From DAIPKP01 sp964545875 (GTDB taxonomy: Bacteria; Synergistota; Synergistia; Synergistales; Aminiphilaceae): DNA of 64,000 nt. Made by a program: the position numbers and the translations under genes. Each line of letters starts with the position of its first letter. The first letter of the stretch is position 1. This document shows positions 58,149 to 64,000 of this stretch, piece after piece. The DNA lies in NCBI GenBank assembly GCA_964545875.1, contig CAZJHH010000006.1, forward strand, positions 161,699 through 225,698, in the 5' to 3' direction. The notes under the pieces were generated by a model that saw only the letters and a list, made by a program, of their open reading frames with translations, ran no database searches and was not told the DNA's origin.

Positions 58149-58162
58149 GGCACAGGATCCTC

Positions 58163-58489
58163 CTAAATCTTATCAATTACCTCGCCGCACTTCTTGCAGA
58201 GGCGGACCTTGCGGCCATCGTCGAGATATGCGCGTCCTACCCTGGTGGCCTTTCCGCAAGAAGGGCAGAGAAGCATGACCTTCGAGGCATAGATGGGGGC
58301 TTCCTGCTTGACGATTCCCCCCTGAGGGTTCTTCTGCGTGGGGCGTACATGTTTGGTGACCATGTTGACACCTTCCACCACGATGACGTCCCGAACGGGG
58401 TCGCGGCGCTGAATCTTACCCTCCATCCCGGCACTTTTGCCGGAGATGACCCGAACCTTGTCTCCCTTTTTAAGTCTCATTTTTCCCAT
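58163..58489 (-). CDS. rplX: 50S ribosomal protein L24 with C-terminal zinc ribbon
   Basis: The 108-residue protein has the KOW motif (KKGDKVRVISGKSAGMEGKI), then VKQEAPIYASKVMLLCPSCGKATRVG and RLCKKCGEVID. The two CX2C pairs form a probable zinc ribbon that the E. coli and B. subtilis forms lack. L24 is an early assembly protein. Confidence 0.96.
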   Translation of the reverse strand: MGKMRLKKGDKVRVISGKSAGMEGKIQRRDPVRDVIVVEGVNMVTKHVRPTQKNPQGGIVKQEAPIYASKVMLLCPSCGKATRVGRAYLDDGRKVRLCKKCGEVIDKI

Positions 58490-58502
58490 GTTTATAATCC
58501 CC

Positions 58503-58871
58503 CTATACGACCTCGGGAGCCAGGGAAACGATGCGCATATAGCGCTTCTCTCTGAGCTCCCGGGCTACGGGACCAAAGATACGCGTTCCCCGGGGTTCGC
58601 CGTTGTTCTCGATGATAACCGCCGCATTGTCGTCAAACCGGACGTAACTGCCGTCCTTCCGGCGGATCTCCTTCTTCGTGCGTACTACCACACAGCGAAC
58701 AACCTTGCCCTTTTCGGTGTTGCTGTTCGGAATGGCCTCTTTTACGGAAGCCACGATGATGTCTCCCACGGAAGCCACCTTCCGGCGGGTTCCTCCGAGA
58801 ACCTGGATACACATGACCTTCTTGGCCCCGGAGTTGTCTGCCACGTTCAATACGGTACGAAGCTGAATCAT
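58503..58871 (-). CDS. rplN: 50S ribosomal protein L14
   Basis: The 122-residue protein starts MIQLRTVLNVADNSGAKKVM and contains VRTKKEIRRKDGSYVRFDDN and RGTRIFGPVARELRE, the full L14 sequence pattern. It lies at the 30S interface. Two bases separate it from rpsQ. Confidence 0.97.
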   Translation of the reverse strand: MIQLRTVLNVADNSGAKKVMCIQVLGGTRRKVASVGDIIVASVKEAIPNSNTEKGKVVRCVVVRTKKEIRRKDGSYVRFDDNAAVIIENNGEPRGTRIFGPVARELREKRYMRIVSLAPEVV

Positions 58872-58873
58872 GG

Positions 58874-59158
58874 CTACTCTCCTTTGTGCTCGTCGAGAAT
58901 CGGAGCCCGCTCGAGAATTTCTTTAAGGGTCCATCTCTTATTCCGGCTCAGGGGACGGCACTCTTCGATCCGTACGGTATCTCCGGTGCGGCATTCGGAA
59001 TTCTCGTCGTGGGCCATGTACTTCTTGGCCTGAATGACAGGCTTTCCGTAAAGAGGGTGTTTTGCTTTCCGATCGACCTTGACCACGATGGTCTTGTCCA
59101 TTTTCGTACTCACCACAACCCCGTAGCGTACTTTTCTTCGGGCAGTTGCGTTTTCCAT
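58874..59158 (-). CDS. rpsQ: 30S ribosomal protein S17
   Basis: The 94-residue OB-fold protein contains GVVVSTKMDKTIVVKVDRK, HPLYGKPVIQAKKYMAHDE and GDTVRIEECRPLSRNKRW. It is an early-binding protein of the 30S body. The C-terminal extension LERAPILDEHKGE is a little longer than usual. Confidence 0.97.
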   Translation of the reverse strand: MENATARRKVRYGVVVSTKMDKTIVVKVDRKAKHPLYGKPVIQAKKYMAHDENSECRTGDTVRIEECRPLSRNKRWTLKEILERAPILDEHKGE

Positions 59159-59164
59159 TGCCCT

Positions 59165-59377
59165 CTACCTCCTTAAACCGCGCTCAACAGTGAGCTCTTT
59201 CTCTCGCATCACCGTAAGAACCCGGGCGATGGTCCGCTTTACTTCCTTGATCCTTCCGGAATTTCCAAGCTGCCCGATGGCATGCTGAAAACGGAGATTG
59301 AAAAGCTCTTCTTTATACTGTCGATGCTTGTCATTAAGCTCTTGTATCGTAAGGTCACGCATTTCGCGACTTTTCAT
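59165..59377 (-). CDS. rpmC: 50S ribosomal protein L29
   Basis: The 70-residue two-helix protein has MRDLTIQELNDKHRQYKEEL and LRFQHAIGQLGNSGRIKEVK, then IARVLTVMRE. It lies by the exit tunnel and helps dock trigger factor. Two bases separate it from rplP. Confidence 0.96.
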   Translation of the reverse strand: MKSREMRDLTIQELNDKHRQYKEELFNLRFQHAIGQLGNSGRIKEVKRTIARVLTVMREKELTVERGLRR

Positions 59378-59379
59378 CG

Positions 59380-59802
59380 TTATTCACCACCCAGACCCTC
59401 TCGGGACACGAGGCGCACTTTAATGGGCAGCTTGTGAGCCGCAGTGATAAAGGCTGCCTCTACAACGCTCCTCGGTACTCCCGACACTTCAAACATGATT
59501 CTGCCCCGCTTCACCGGAGCTACCCAGTACTCAGGATTTCCTTTCCCCTTTCCCATTCGGGTTTCCAGGGGTTTTCTGGTAAGGGCCACGTCCGGGAAGA
59601 TGCGAATCCAGATTTTGCCACCCTTACGCATTTTTCGCGAGATGGCCACTCGGGCCGCTTCTATCTGTCGGGCGGTAATCCAGGCTCCTTCGAGAGCCTG
59701 CAGACCGTATTCACCGAAGGCCACGTAGCCTCCCCCTTTAGTAACCCCTTTGAGGGGCCGACGATGGGGTTTCCGGTATTTGACGCGCTTCGGACTCAGC
59801 AT
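59380..59802 (-). CDS. rplP: 50S ribosomal protein L16
   Basis: The 140-residue protein begins MLSPKRVKYRKPHR and has GYVAFGEYGLQALEGAWITA, IEAARVAISRKMRKGGKIWI, RMGKGKGNPEYWVAPVKRG and ends VRLVSREG. It organises the A-site region of the 50S subunit. Eight bases from rpsC. Confidence 0.97.
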   Translation of the reverse strand: MLSPKRVKYRKPHRRPLKGVTKGGGYVAFGEYGLQALEGAWITARQIEAARVAISRKMRKGGKIWIRIFPDVALTRKPLETRMGKGKGNPEYWVAPVKRGRIMFEVSGVPRSVVEAAFITAAHKLPIKVRLVSREGLGGE

Positions 59803-59810
59803 GCGTCACT

Positions 59811-60494
59811 CTACCTCCTCTTTTTCCTGCCGGAAGTCTCCGCCTCCTGGGCAGATTCCTTCCCTTTCATGGTGTTTTCCTCTTTGCAGATCCACACCTT
59901 CACGCCGATAACTCCATAAATCGTACGGGCTTCGGCAAAACCGTAATCGATATTTGCCCGAAGGGTAGAGAGAGGAAGACGCCCCTCGAGATACCACTCC
60001 CGCCGGGCAATTTCAGCACCTCCAAGCCGTCCGGAGCACTGAACCTTGATTCCCTTGGCTCCGGATTTCATGGCCCGGAAAATGGCCTGCTTCATGGCTC
60101 TCCGGAAGCTGACACGCCGTTCCAGGGCCTGGGCGATACCTTCCGCCACCACCTGGGCCTCCATGTCGGGATGCTTGATCTCCTGAACGTTGATCATCAC
60201 CCGGGAGCCGGACATGTTCTGAAGCTCTTCCCGAACGTCTTGAATCTCTTGCCCCGCCTTGCCGATTGCGACACCAGGCCGGGCGGCCAAAACGGTGAAA
60301 CAAATAACGTTCCCCACGCGTTCTATGGATATACTGGATATTCCCGCATGTCCCCAGCGGTCTTTGATCCATTTACGAAGCTTGATATCCTCGTGAAGGT
60401 TCTTGGCATACTTATCCCCGTCTGCGTACCAACGGGATTCCCAGTCGCGTACGACTCCGATACGATACCCTATCGGGTGAACTTTCTGGCCCAA
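59811..60494 (-). CDS. rpsC: 30S ribosomal protein S3
   Basis: The 227-residue protein shows MGQKVHPIGYRIGVVRDWES, the KH domain with AARPGVAIGKAGQEI, and SGRLGGAEIARREWYLEGR LPLSTLRANIDYG-type C-domain. It lies at the mRNA entry channel and has helicase activity with S4 and S5. The C-terminal tail (KESAQEAETSGRKKRR) is charged. Confidence 0.97.
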   Translation of the reverse strand: MGQKVHPIGYRIGVVRDWESRWYADGDKYAKNLHEDIKLRKWIKDRWGHAGISSISIERVGNVICFTVLAARPGVAIGKAGQEIQDVREELQNMSGSRVMINVQEIKHPDMEAQVVAEGIAQALERRVSFRRAMKQAIFRAMKSGAKGIKVQCSGRLGGAEIARREWYLEGRLPLSTLRANIDYGFAEARTIYGVIGVKVWICKEENTMKGKESAQEAETSGRKKRR

Positions 60495-60507
60495 ATTCCA
60501 CCCCTCC

Positions 60508-60849
60508 TTAGCGCTCAGTCACCACAACGGTGACGTGGCTTGTCTGGTGACGATAAGGATGCGCCCTTCCCATGGAAACGGGACGGAACCGCTTCATCAC
60601 CGGTCCTTTGTCAGCATAGGCCCGGGAAACCACAAGGCTTTCCACGTCCATACCGTAGTTATGATCCGCATTTGCCACGGCACTCTGCAGAACCTTCTCC
60701 ACAATCCGGGCAGCCTTCTTCGGCGAATATTTCAGGGCCAACAGGGCCTCTCCCACGTGCTTTCCGGCGATAAGCCTCATCACCTGCCGCACCTTCGTGG
60801 GGGAAATCCGCACCTGACGTGCCGTAGCACGGGCTTCACGTACTTCCAT
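60508..60849 (-). CDS. rplV: 50S ribosomal protein L22
   Basis: The 113-residue protein contains RATARQVRISPTKVRQVMRL, ALKYSPKKAARIVEKVLQSA and the beta-hairpin end GRAHPYRHQTSHVTVVV that lines the exit tunnel, the site of macrolide contacts. It is 13 bases from rpsC. Confidence 0.97.
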   Translation of the reverse strand: MEVREARATARQVRISPTKVRQVMRLIAGKHVGEALLALKYSPKKAARIVEKVLQSAVANADHNYGMDVESLVVSRAYADKGPVMKRFRPVSMGRAHPYRHQTSHVTVVVTER

Positions 60850-60867
60850 TTCTCGAGTCCTCCTCCA

Positions 60868-61149
60868 CTACTTGACGCGGCTCTTGCGTTCCTGGCCCGC
60901 ATGGCCTCCGAAACGCCGAGTGGGAGCAAATTCGCCCAGTTTATGCCCCACCATGTTCTCGCTCACATAAATGGGGATATGAGTCTTTCCGTTGTGAATG
61001 GCGATGGTATGTCCCACCATTTCAGGAAAGATCGTGGAACGCCGGGACCAGGTCTTGATAACCCGTTTCTTCCCGTCCTCATTCATTACCTGCACCTTTT
61101 TAAGGAGTTTTTCCTCCACAAAAGGGCCTTTCTTCAACGATCTAGGCAT
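60868..61149 (-). CDS. rpsS: 30S ribosomal protein S19
   Basis: The 93-residue protein has MPRSLKKGPFVEEKLLKKV, SRRSTIFPEMVGHTIAIHNG and VSENMVGHKLGEFAPTRRFG, all hallmark S19 segments. It lies at the top of the 30S head with S13. Confidence 0.97.
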   Translation of the reverse strand: MPRSLKKGPFVEEKLLKKVQVMNEDGKKRVIKTWSRRSTIFPEMVGHTIAIHNGKTHIPIYVSENMVGHKLGEFAPTRRFGGHAGQERKSRVK

Positions 61150-61169
61150 GTGCGATTCCTCCTCACGCC

Positions 61170-61997
61170 CTACTTCGCACTGCGGCGCCGGACAATAAAC
61201 TTGTCAGACTGCTTCTTCTTCCTGGTACGGAAACCCTTGGCAGGGGTGCCCCAGGGAGAGACGGGATGCTTGTTACCCTTGGTTTTCCCCTCACCACCTC
61301 CGAGAGGATGATCCACAGGGTTCATGACCATGCCGCGCACGTGGGGTCTCCGTCCGAGCCACCGGGTTTTTCCAGCCTTGCCCACGGTGATGTTCTCATA
61401 GTCCTCGTTCCCCACCTGGCCGATGGTGGCCATGCATTCCAGGAGCACAAGCCGAAGCTCGGTGCTGGGCATGCGCACGAAGGCGTACTTGCCTTCCTTG
61501 GCCATGAGCTGGGCGGAAGTTCCGGCAGAACGCACCATAACTCCTCCCAGACCGGGCTGAAGTTCGATGTTATGAATGGTGGTTCCCAGGGGAATGTCCT
61601 TGAGCTTCAGGGCATTTCCGGGACGGATGTCAGAATCGGGGCCCGCCGTAACGGTGTCTCCCACCCCAAGACCGATGGGAGCAAGGATATAGCGCTTCTC
61701 ACCGTCTGCATAGTTGATGAGAGCGATCCGGGCGGAGCGGTTGGGATCGTATTCGATGGCCGCCACCTTGCCGGGTATCCCGATTTTATTGCGCTTGAAG
61801 TCGATAATACGATACTTGCGTTTACAACCCCCACCGCGATGACGCATGGTGATTCGGCCGTTGTTATTCCGTCCGCCGGTCTTGGAGAGGGACTCCACGA
61901 GACTCCTTTCGGGAGTGCCCTTGGTGATCTCTTCAAAGGTAGAGACGGTCATCCCTCTACGACCGGGGGTTGTAGGTTTGTATTTTTTAATGCCCAT
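61170..61997 (-). CDS. rplB: 50S ribosomal protein L2
   Basis: The 275-residue protein contains KPTTPGRRGMTVSTFEEITK, RHRGGGCKRKYRIIDFKRNK and GRRPHVRGMVMNPVDHPLGG, including the conserved histidine near the peptidyl transferase centre. The basic C-terminal tail is standard. Confidence 0.97.
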   Translation of the reverse strand: MGIKKYKPTTPGRRGMTVSTFEEITKGTPERSLVESLSKTGGRNNNGRITMRHRGGGCKRKYRIIDFKRNKIGIPGKVAAIEYDPNRSARIALINYADGEKRYILAPIGLGVGDTVTAGPDSDIRPGNALKLKDIPLGTTIHNIELQPGLGGVMVRSAGTSAQLMAKEGKYAFVRMPSTELRLVLLECMATIGQVGNEDYENITVGKAGKTRWLGRRPHVRGMVMNPVDHPLGGGEGKTKGNKHPVSPWGTPAKGFRTRKKKQSDKFIVRRRSAK

Positions 61998-62009
61998 AAG
62001 ATTCTCCCC

Positions 62010-62309
62010 CTACACGCTGGCGCCTTCGAAGAACTCGATCCGCTCTCCCGGGGCGAGGGTGATGATCGCCTTTTTCCAGGATCGGGACCGCCCCAAAAAT
62101 GCACCAAGCCGTTTGGGCTTGGAGCGAACCTTGATGGTGTGTACCTTCAGCACCTTGACCTTGAAAACTTCTTCCACGGCCTTTTTCACTTCCACCTTGT
62201 TCGCCTTGGGGAGCACTTCAAAGGTATACTTGCCGTCTTCCATCTGACGGCTGCTTTTTTCGGTAATGATGGGCCGCACGATGATGTCATGGGCGATAAC
62301 ACGCTTCAT
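62010..62309 (-). CDS. rplW: 50S ribosomal protein L23
   Basis: The 99-residue protein has AHDIIVRPIITEKSSRQMED, KYTFEVLPKANKVEVKKAVE and VKVHTIKVRSKPKRLG-type segments. It is the main docking site for trigger factor and SRP at the tunnel exit. Its start codon overlaps the rplD stop by one base. Confidence 0.97.
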   Translation of the reverse strand: MKRVIAHDIIVRPIITEKSSRQMEDGKYTFEVLPKANKVEVKKAVEEVFKVKVLKVHTIKVRSKPKRLGAFLGRSRSWKKAIITLAPGERIEFFEGASV

Positions 62310-62932
62310 TACCCGAGCACCTCCTCAACCTTACGGACCGCATCATTGGTCATGACGAGATGAGCGTGCCCCAGGATGTCGTAGACGTTGATGCTGTCCA
62401 CGTGAATCACCCGGGCCCCGGGAATGTTCGAGGCGGACTTCACGAGCTCCTGCCTGGAGGTTCCGGTAACCACGAGGGTCTTGCCCTTCACGTCGATGCG
62501 CTCCAAAAATCTAATCATATCTTTTGTGGAGGGTTTGTCAAGCTCGGGAGCCACAAAAAGCCGGAAAGCTCCGCCGGAAACCTTGAGAGACAAGGCGCTC
62601 CGAAGAGCAAGGCGGCGAACTTTTTTATTCACCTTCTGGCGATAGCTCCTCGGATGAGGACCGTGAGCCACCCCACCGCCGACATTGATGGGAGAGCGCA
62701 TGGTACCTCGTCTCGCCCGGCCGGTGTGTTTCTGACGATAAGGTTTCCGGCCCCCGCCCCGCACGTCGCTTCTCCGCTTGGTATCATGGGTTCCCACACG
62801 ACGATTCGCGAGCTGGGCCACCACCACCTGATGCATGGCAGGAGTGTGCAGGGGAGCTGCAAAGACGGAATCCTTCAATTCCTCTTCGCCAAGGGCTTCG
62901 CCATGAAAATCATACAATGTAACTGTAGGCAT
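62309..62932 (-). CDS. rplD: 50S ribosomal protein L4
   Basis: The 207-residue protein shows HQVVVAQLANRRVGTHDTKR, the tunnel-loop GGGRKPYRQKHTGRARRGTM and GGGVAHGPHPRSYRQKVNKK. In enterobacteria L4 also represses the S10 operon; whether it does here cannot be told. Confidence 0.97.
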   Translation of the reverse strand: MPTVTLYDFHGEALGEEELKDSVFAAPLHTPAMHQVVVAQLANRRVGTHDTKRRSDVRGGGRKPYRQKHTGRARRGTMRSPINVGGGVAHGPHPRSYRQKVNKKVRRLALRSALSLKVSGGAFRLFVAPELDKPSTKDMIRFLERIDVKGKTLVVTGTSRQELVKSASNIPGARVIHVDSINVYDILGHAHLVMTNDAVRKVEEVLG

Positions 62933-62946
62933 TCTTTTCTCCCTCC

Positions 62947-63576
62947 CTACACTTTCGCCTTCCGGATCAGCACAAGAGACTTGGTCGCTCCGGGGATGGA
63001 ACCTTTTACGATGAGCAGGTTGTGCTCCGGGTCCACCGCAAAAATCTTGAGGTTCTTCACGGTCACTTTTTCATTTCCCATCTGGCCGGGCATGTTTTTG
63101 CCCTTGAAGACGTGTCCGGGATAGCTGCTCGCTCCGGAAGAACCGGGGCGCCGATGGAAAAGCGAAGCTCCATGGCTCTGAGGCCCCCGGTTGAAGTTGT
63201 GACGCTTGATAACCCCCGCAAATCCCTTACCCTTGCTGGTACCCGAGACATCCACGGTCTCTCCGGCCTCGAAGAGTTCCACCGTCACGGTACTTCCCAC
63301 AGGATACGAATCCAGGTCTTCCACCCGGAACTCCTTAAGATGCTTCATGGGAGCTACTCCCGCCTTGTCGAAGGTTCCCTTTTCAGGCTTGGTCACCTTG
63401 TGGGGACGTTTCTCCTCAAAACCGAGCTGTACCGCCGCATAGCCGTCCTTTTCGGGGGACTTGTGCGCCACCACGGGACACGGGCCGGCCTCGACGATGG
63501 TAACAGGAACAGCTTTTCCCTCTTCATCGAAAAGCTGGGTCATTCCCAGTTTTCGTCCTAACATTCCCATTGTCAT
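62947..63576 (-). CDS. rplC: 50S ribosomal protein L3
   Basis: The ATG at 63576 stands nine bases after AAAGGAG; two later ATG codons are close. The 209-residue protein contains MLGRKLGMTQLFDEEGKAVP, the conserved GTSKGKGFAGVIKRHNF and HGASLFHRRPGSSGASSYPG of L3. It nucleates 50S assembly. Confidence 0.97.
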   Translation of the reverse strand: MTMGMLGRKLGMTQLFDEEGKAVPVTIVEAGPCPVVAHKSPEKDGYAAVQLGFEEKRPHKVTKPEKGTFDKAGVAPMKHLKEFRVEDLDSYPVGSTVTVELFEAGETVDVSGTSKGKGFAGVIKRHNFNRGPQSHGASLFHRRPGSSGASSYPGHVFKGKNMPGQMGNEKVTVKNLKIFAVDPEHNLLIVKGSIPGATKSLVLIRKAKV

Positions 63577-63616
63577 GATCTTTTTCTCCTTTGAGCTCAG
63601 CGCTCCCCGCTCCGTT

Positions 63617-63919
63617 CTAGAGCTTGATCTGGATATCCACTCCAGAGGGGAGATTCAGCTGCATAAGCGCATCCATGGTCTTCTGCGTAGGATCGAGGAT
63701 GTCGATGAGCCGCTTATGCGTACGTATCTCGAACTGTTCCCGGGCATCCTTATCGATATGAGGCGACGTGAGAACGGTGTATTTGTTGATCTCCGTAGGA
63801 AGGGGGATGGGCCCCGCTACCTTCGCTCCGCTTCGTACCGCCGTATCGGATATTTGCTGGGCCGACGTATCGAGAACCCGATGATCGAAAGCTTTCAGTT
63901 TAATTCGAATTTTCTTCAT
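63617..63919 (-). CDS. rpsJ: 30S ribosomal protein S10
   Basis: The 100-residue protein has KIRIKLKAFDHRVLDTSAQQ, GPIPLPTEINKYTVLTSPHI and DKDAREQFEIRTHKRLIDIL. It doubles as the NusE antitermination factor. It is the first gene of the S10-type cluster and starts 22 bases after tuf. Confidence 0.97.
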   Translation of the reverse strand: MKKIRIKLKAFDHRVLDTSAQQISDTAVRSGAKVAGPIPLPTEINKYTVLTSPHIDKDAREQFEIRTHKRLIDILDPTQKTMDALMQLNLPSGVDIQIKL

Positions 63920-63941
63920 AATAACCGACCACCCCTGCGGG

Positions 63942-64000
63942 CTAGTCGAGAATCTTGGTGACTACGCCAGCGCCCACGGTCCGGCCGCCTTCACGTACGG
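63942..64000 (-). CDS. tuf: Elongation factor Tu, C-terminal end (partial)
   Basis: The last 18 codons of EF-Tu are visible on the minus strand, reading VREGGRTVGAGVVTKILD and a TAG stop. The rest lies beyond the right edge. Its place ahead of rpsJ implies the str cluster (rpsL-rpsG-fusA-tuf) upstream. Confidence 0.93.
   Translation of the reverse strand, partial: VREGGRTVGAGVVTKILD

Noticed and set aside
1..64000. CRISPR arrays, insertion sequences, prophage or rRNA genes
   Set aside because: No regularly spaced repeats, transposase motifs, phage structural genes or rRNA-like sequence was found on either strand.

Overview
The window is a GC-rich chromosomal segment from a bacterium with an outer membrane and a flagellum. 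The evidence is a P-ring and an L-ring protein (FlgI, FlgH), a TamB/AsmA-like envelope protein, MreB, and a complete S10-spc-alpha ribosomal protein cluster. The order mreB-flgF-flgG-flgA-flgH-flgI-flgJ, an L-lysine 6-aminotransferase, FeoAB, several small anaerobe-type redox proteins and the Zn-binding forms of several ribosomal proteins suggest an anaerobic amino-acid-fermenting lineage such as Synergistota. That assignment is inference, because no rRNA is present.

Layout. 1-7.7 kb is a patchwork: a lone receiver domain and NikR, a CobT-like protein divergent from a radical SAM enzyme across a Fur-box-like site, a secreted transglutaminase-fold protein, a DUF3795 protein plus a fragment of a second copy, an HxlR regulator, a flavodoxin/ferredoxin fusion and a VOC protein. 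7.9-12.3 kb is carAB with a clear promoter and terminator. 12.7-19.1 kb is accessory: CorA, a PPOX protein with an HxlR regulator, a DsrE / C_GCAxxG_C_C / OsmC redox trio, an intact MntA-type antitoxin next to a hepT lacking its 5' half, a small secreted protein bracketed by two copies of a neighbouring gene's 3' end, a deaminase and a RelE/RHH toxin-antitoxin pair. 19-27.6 kb holds an ABC exporter, a DJ-1 protein, two GNAT enzymes, RsgA, an AT-richer restriction-modification pair and another VOC protein.

27.7-39 kb has the TamB-like protein, feoA-feoB with a FeoB-associated Cys-rich membrane peptide and a flavodoxin-type reductase, small membrane, GNAT and zinc-ribbon genes, a DUF3084 protein and the lysine aminotransferase, which carries a Cys-Gly tail and a promoter flanked by palindromes. 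39-45.4 kb is the mreB-flagellar rod/ring operon ending in a YkgJ protein. 45.5-64 kb is one uninterrupted minus-strand block from the 3' end of tuf through rpsJ...rplQ to ecfA1-ecfA2-ecfT-truA.

How the genes work together. The ribosomal block makes translation machinery, SecY, adenylate kinase, methionine aminopeptidase, IF-1 and RNA polymerase alpha from one transcription direction. The flagellar block builds the distal rod and the P and L rings. FeoAB, NikR, CorA and the Fur-like site point to active metal homeostasis. The accessory parts show repeated small-scale insertion, duplication and decay. No CRISPR array, rRNA, tRNA, insertion sequence or complete prophage was seen. Long open frames antisense to the GC-rich genes were judged to be composition shadows.
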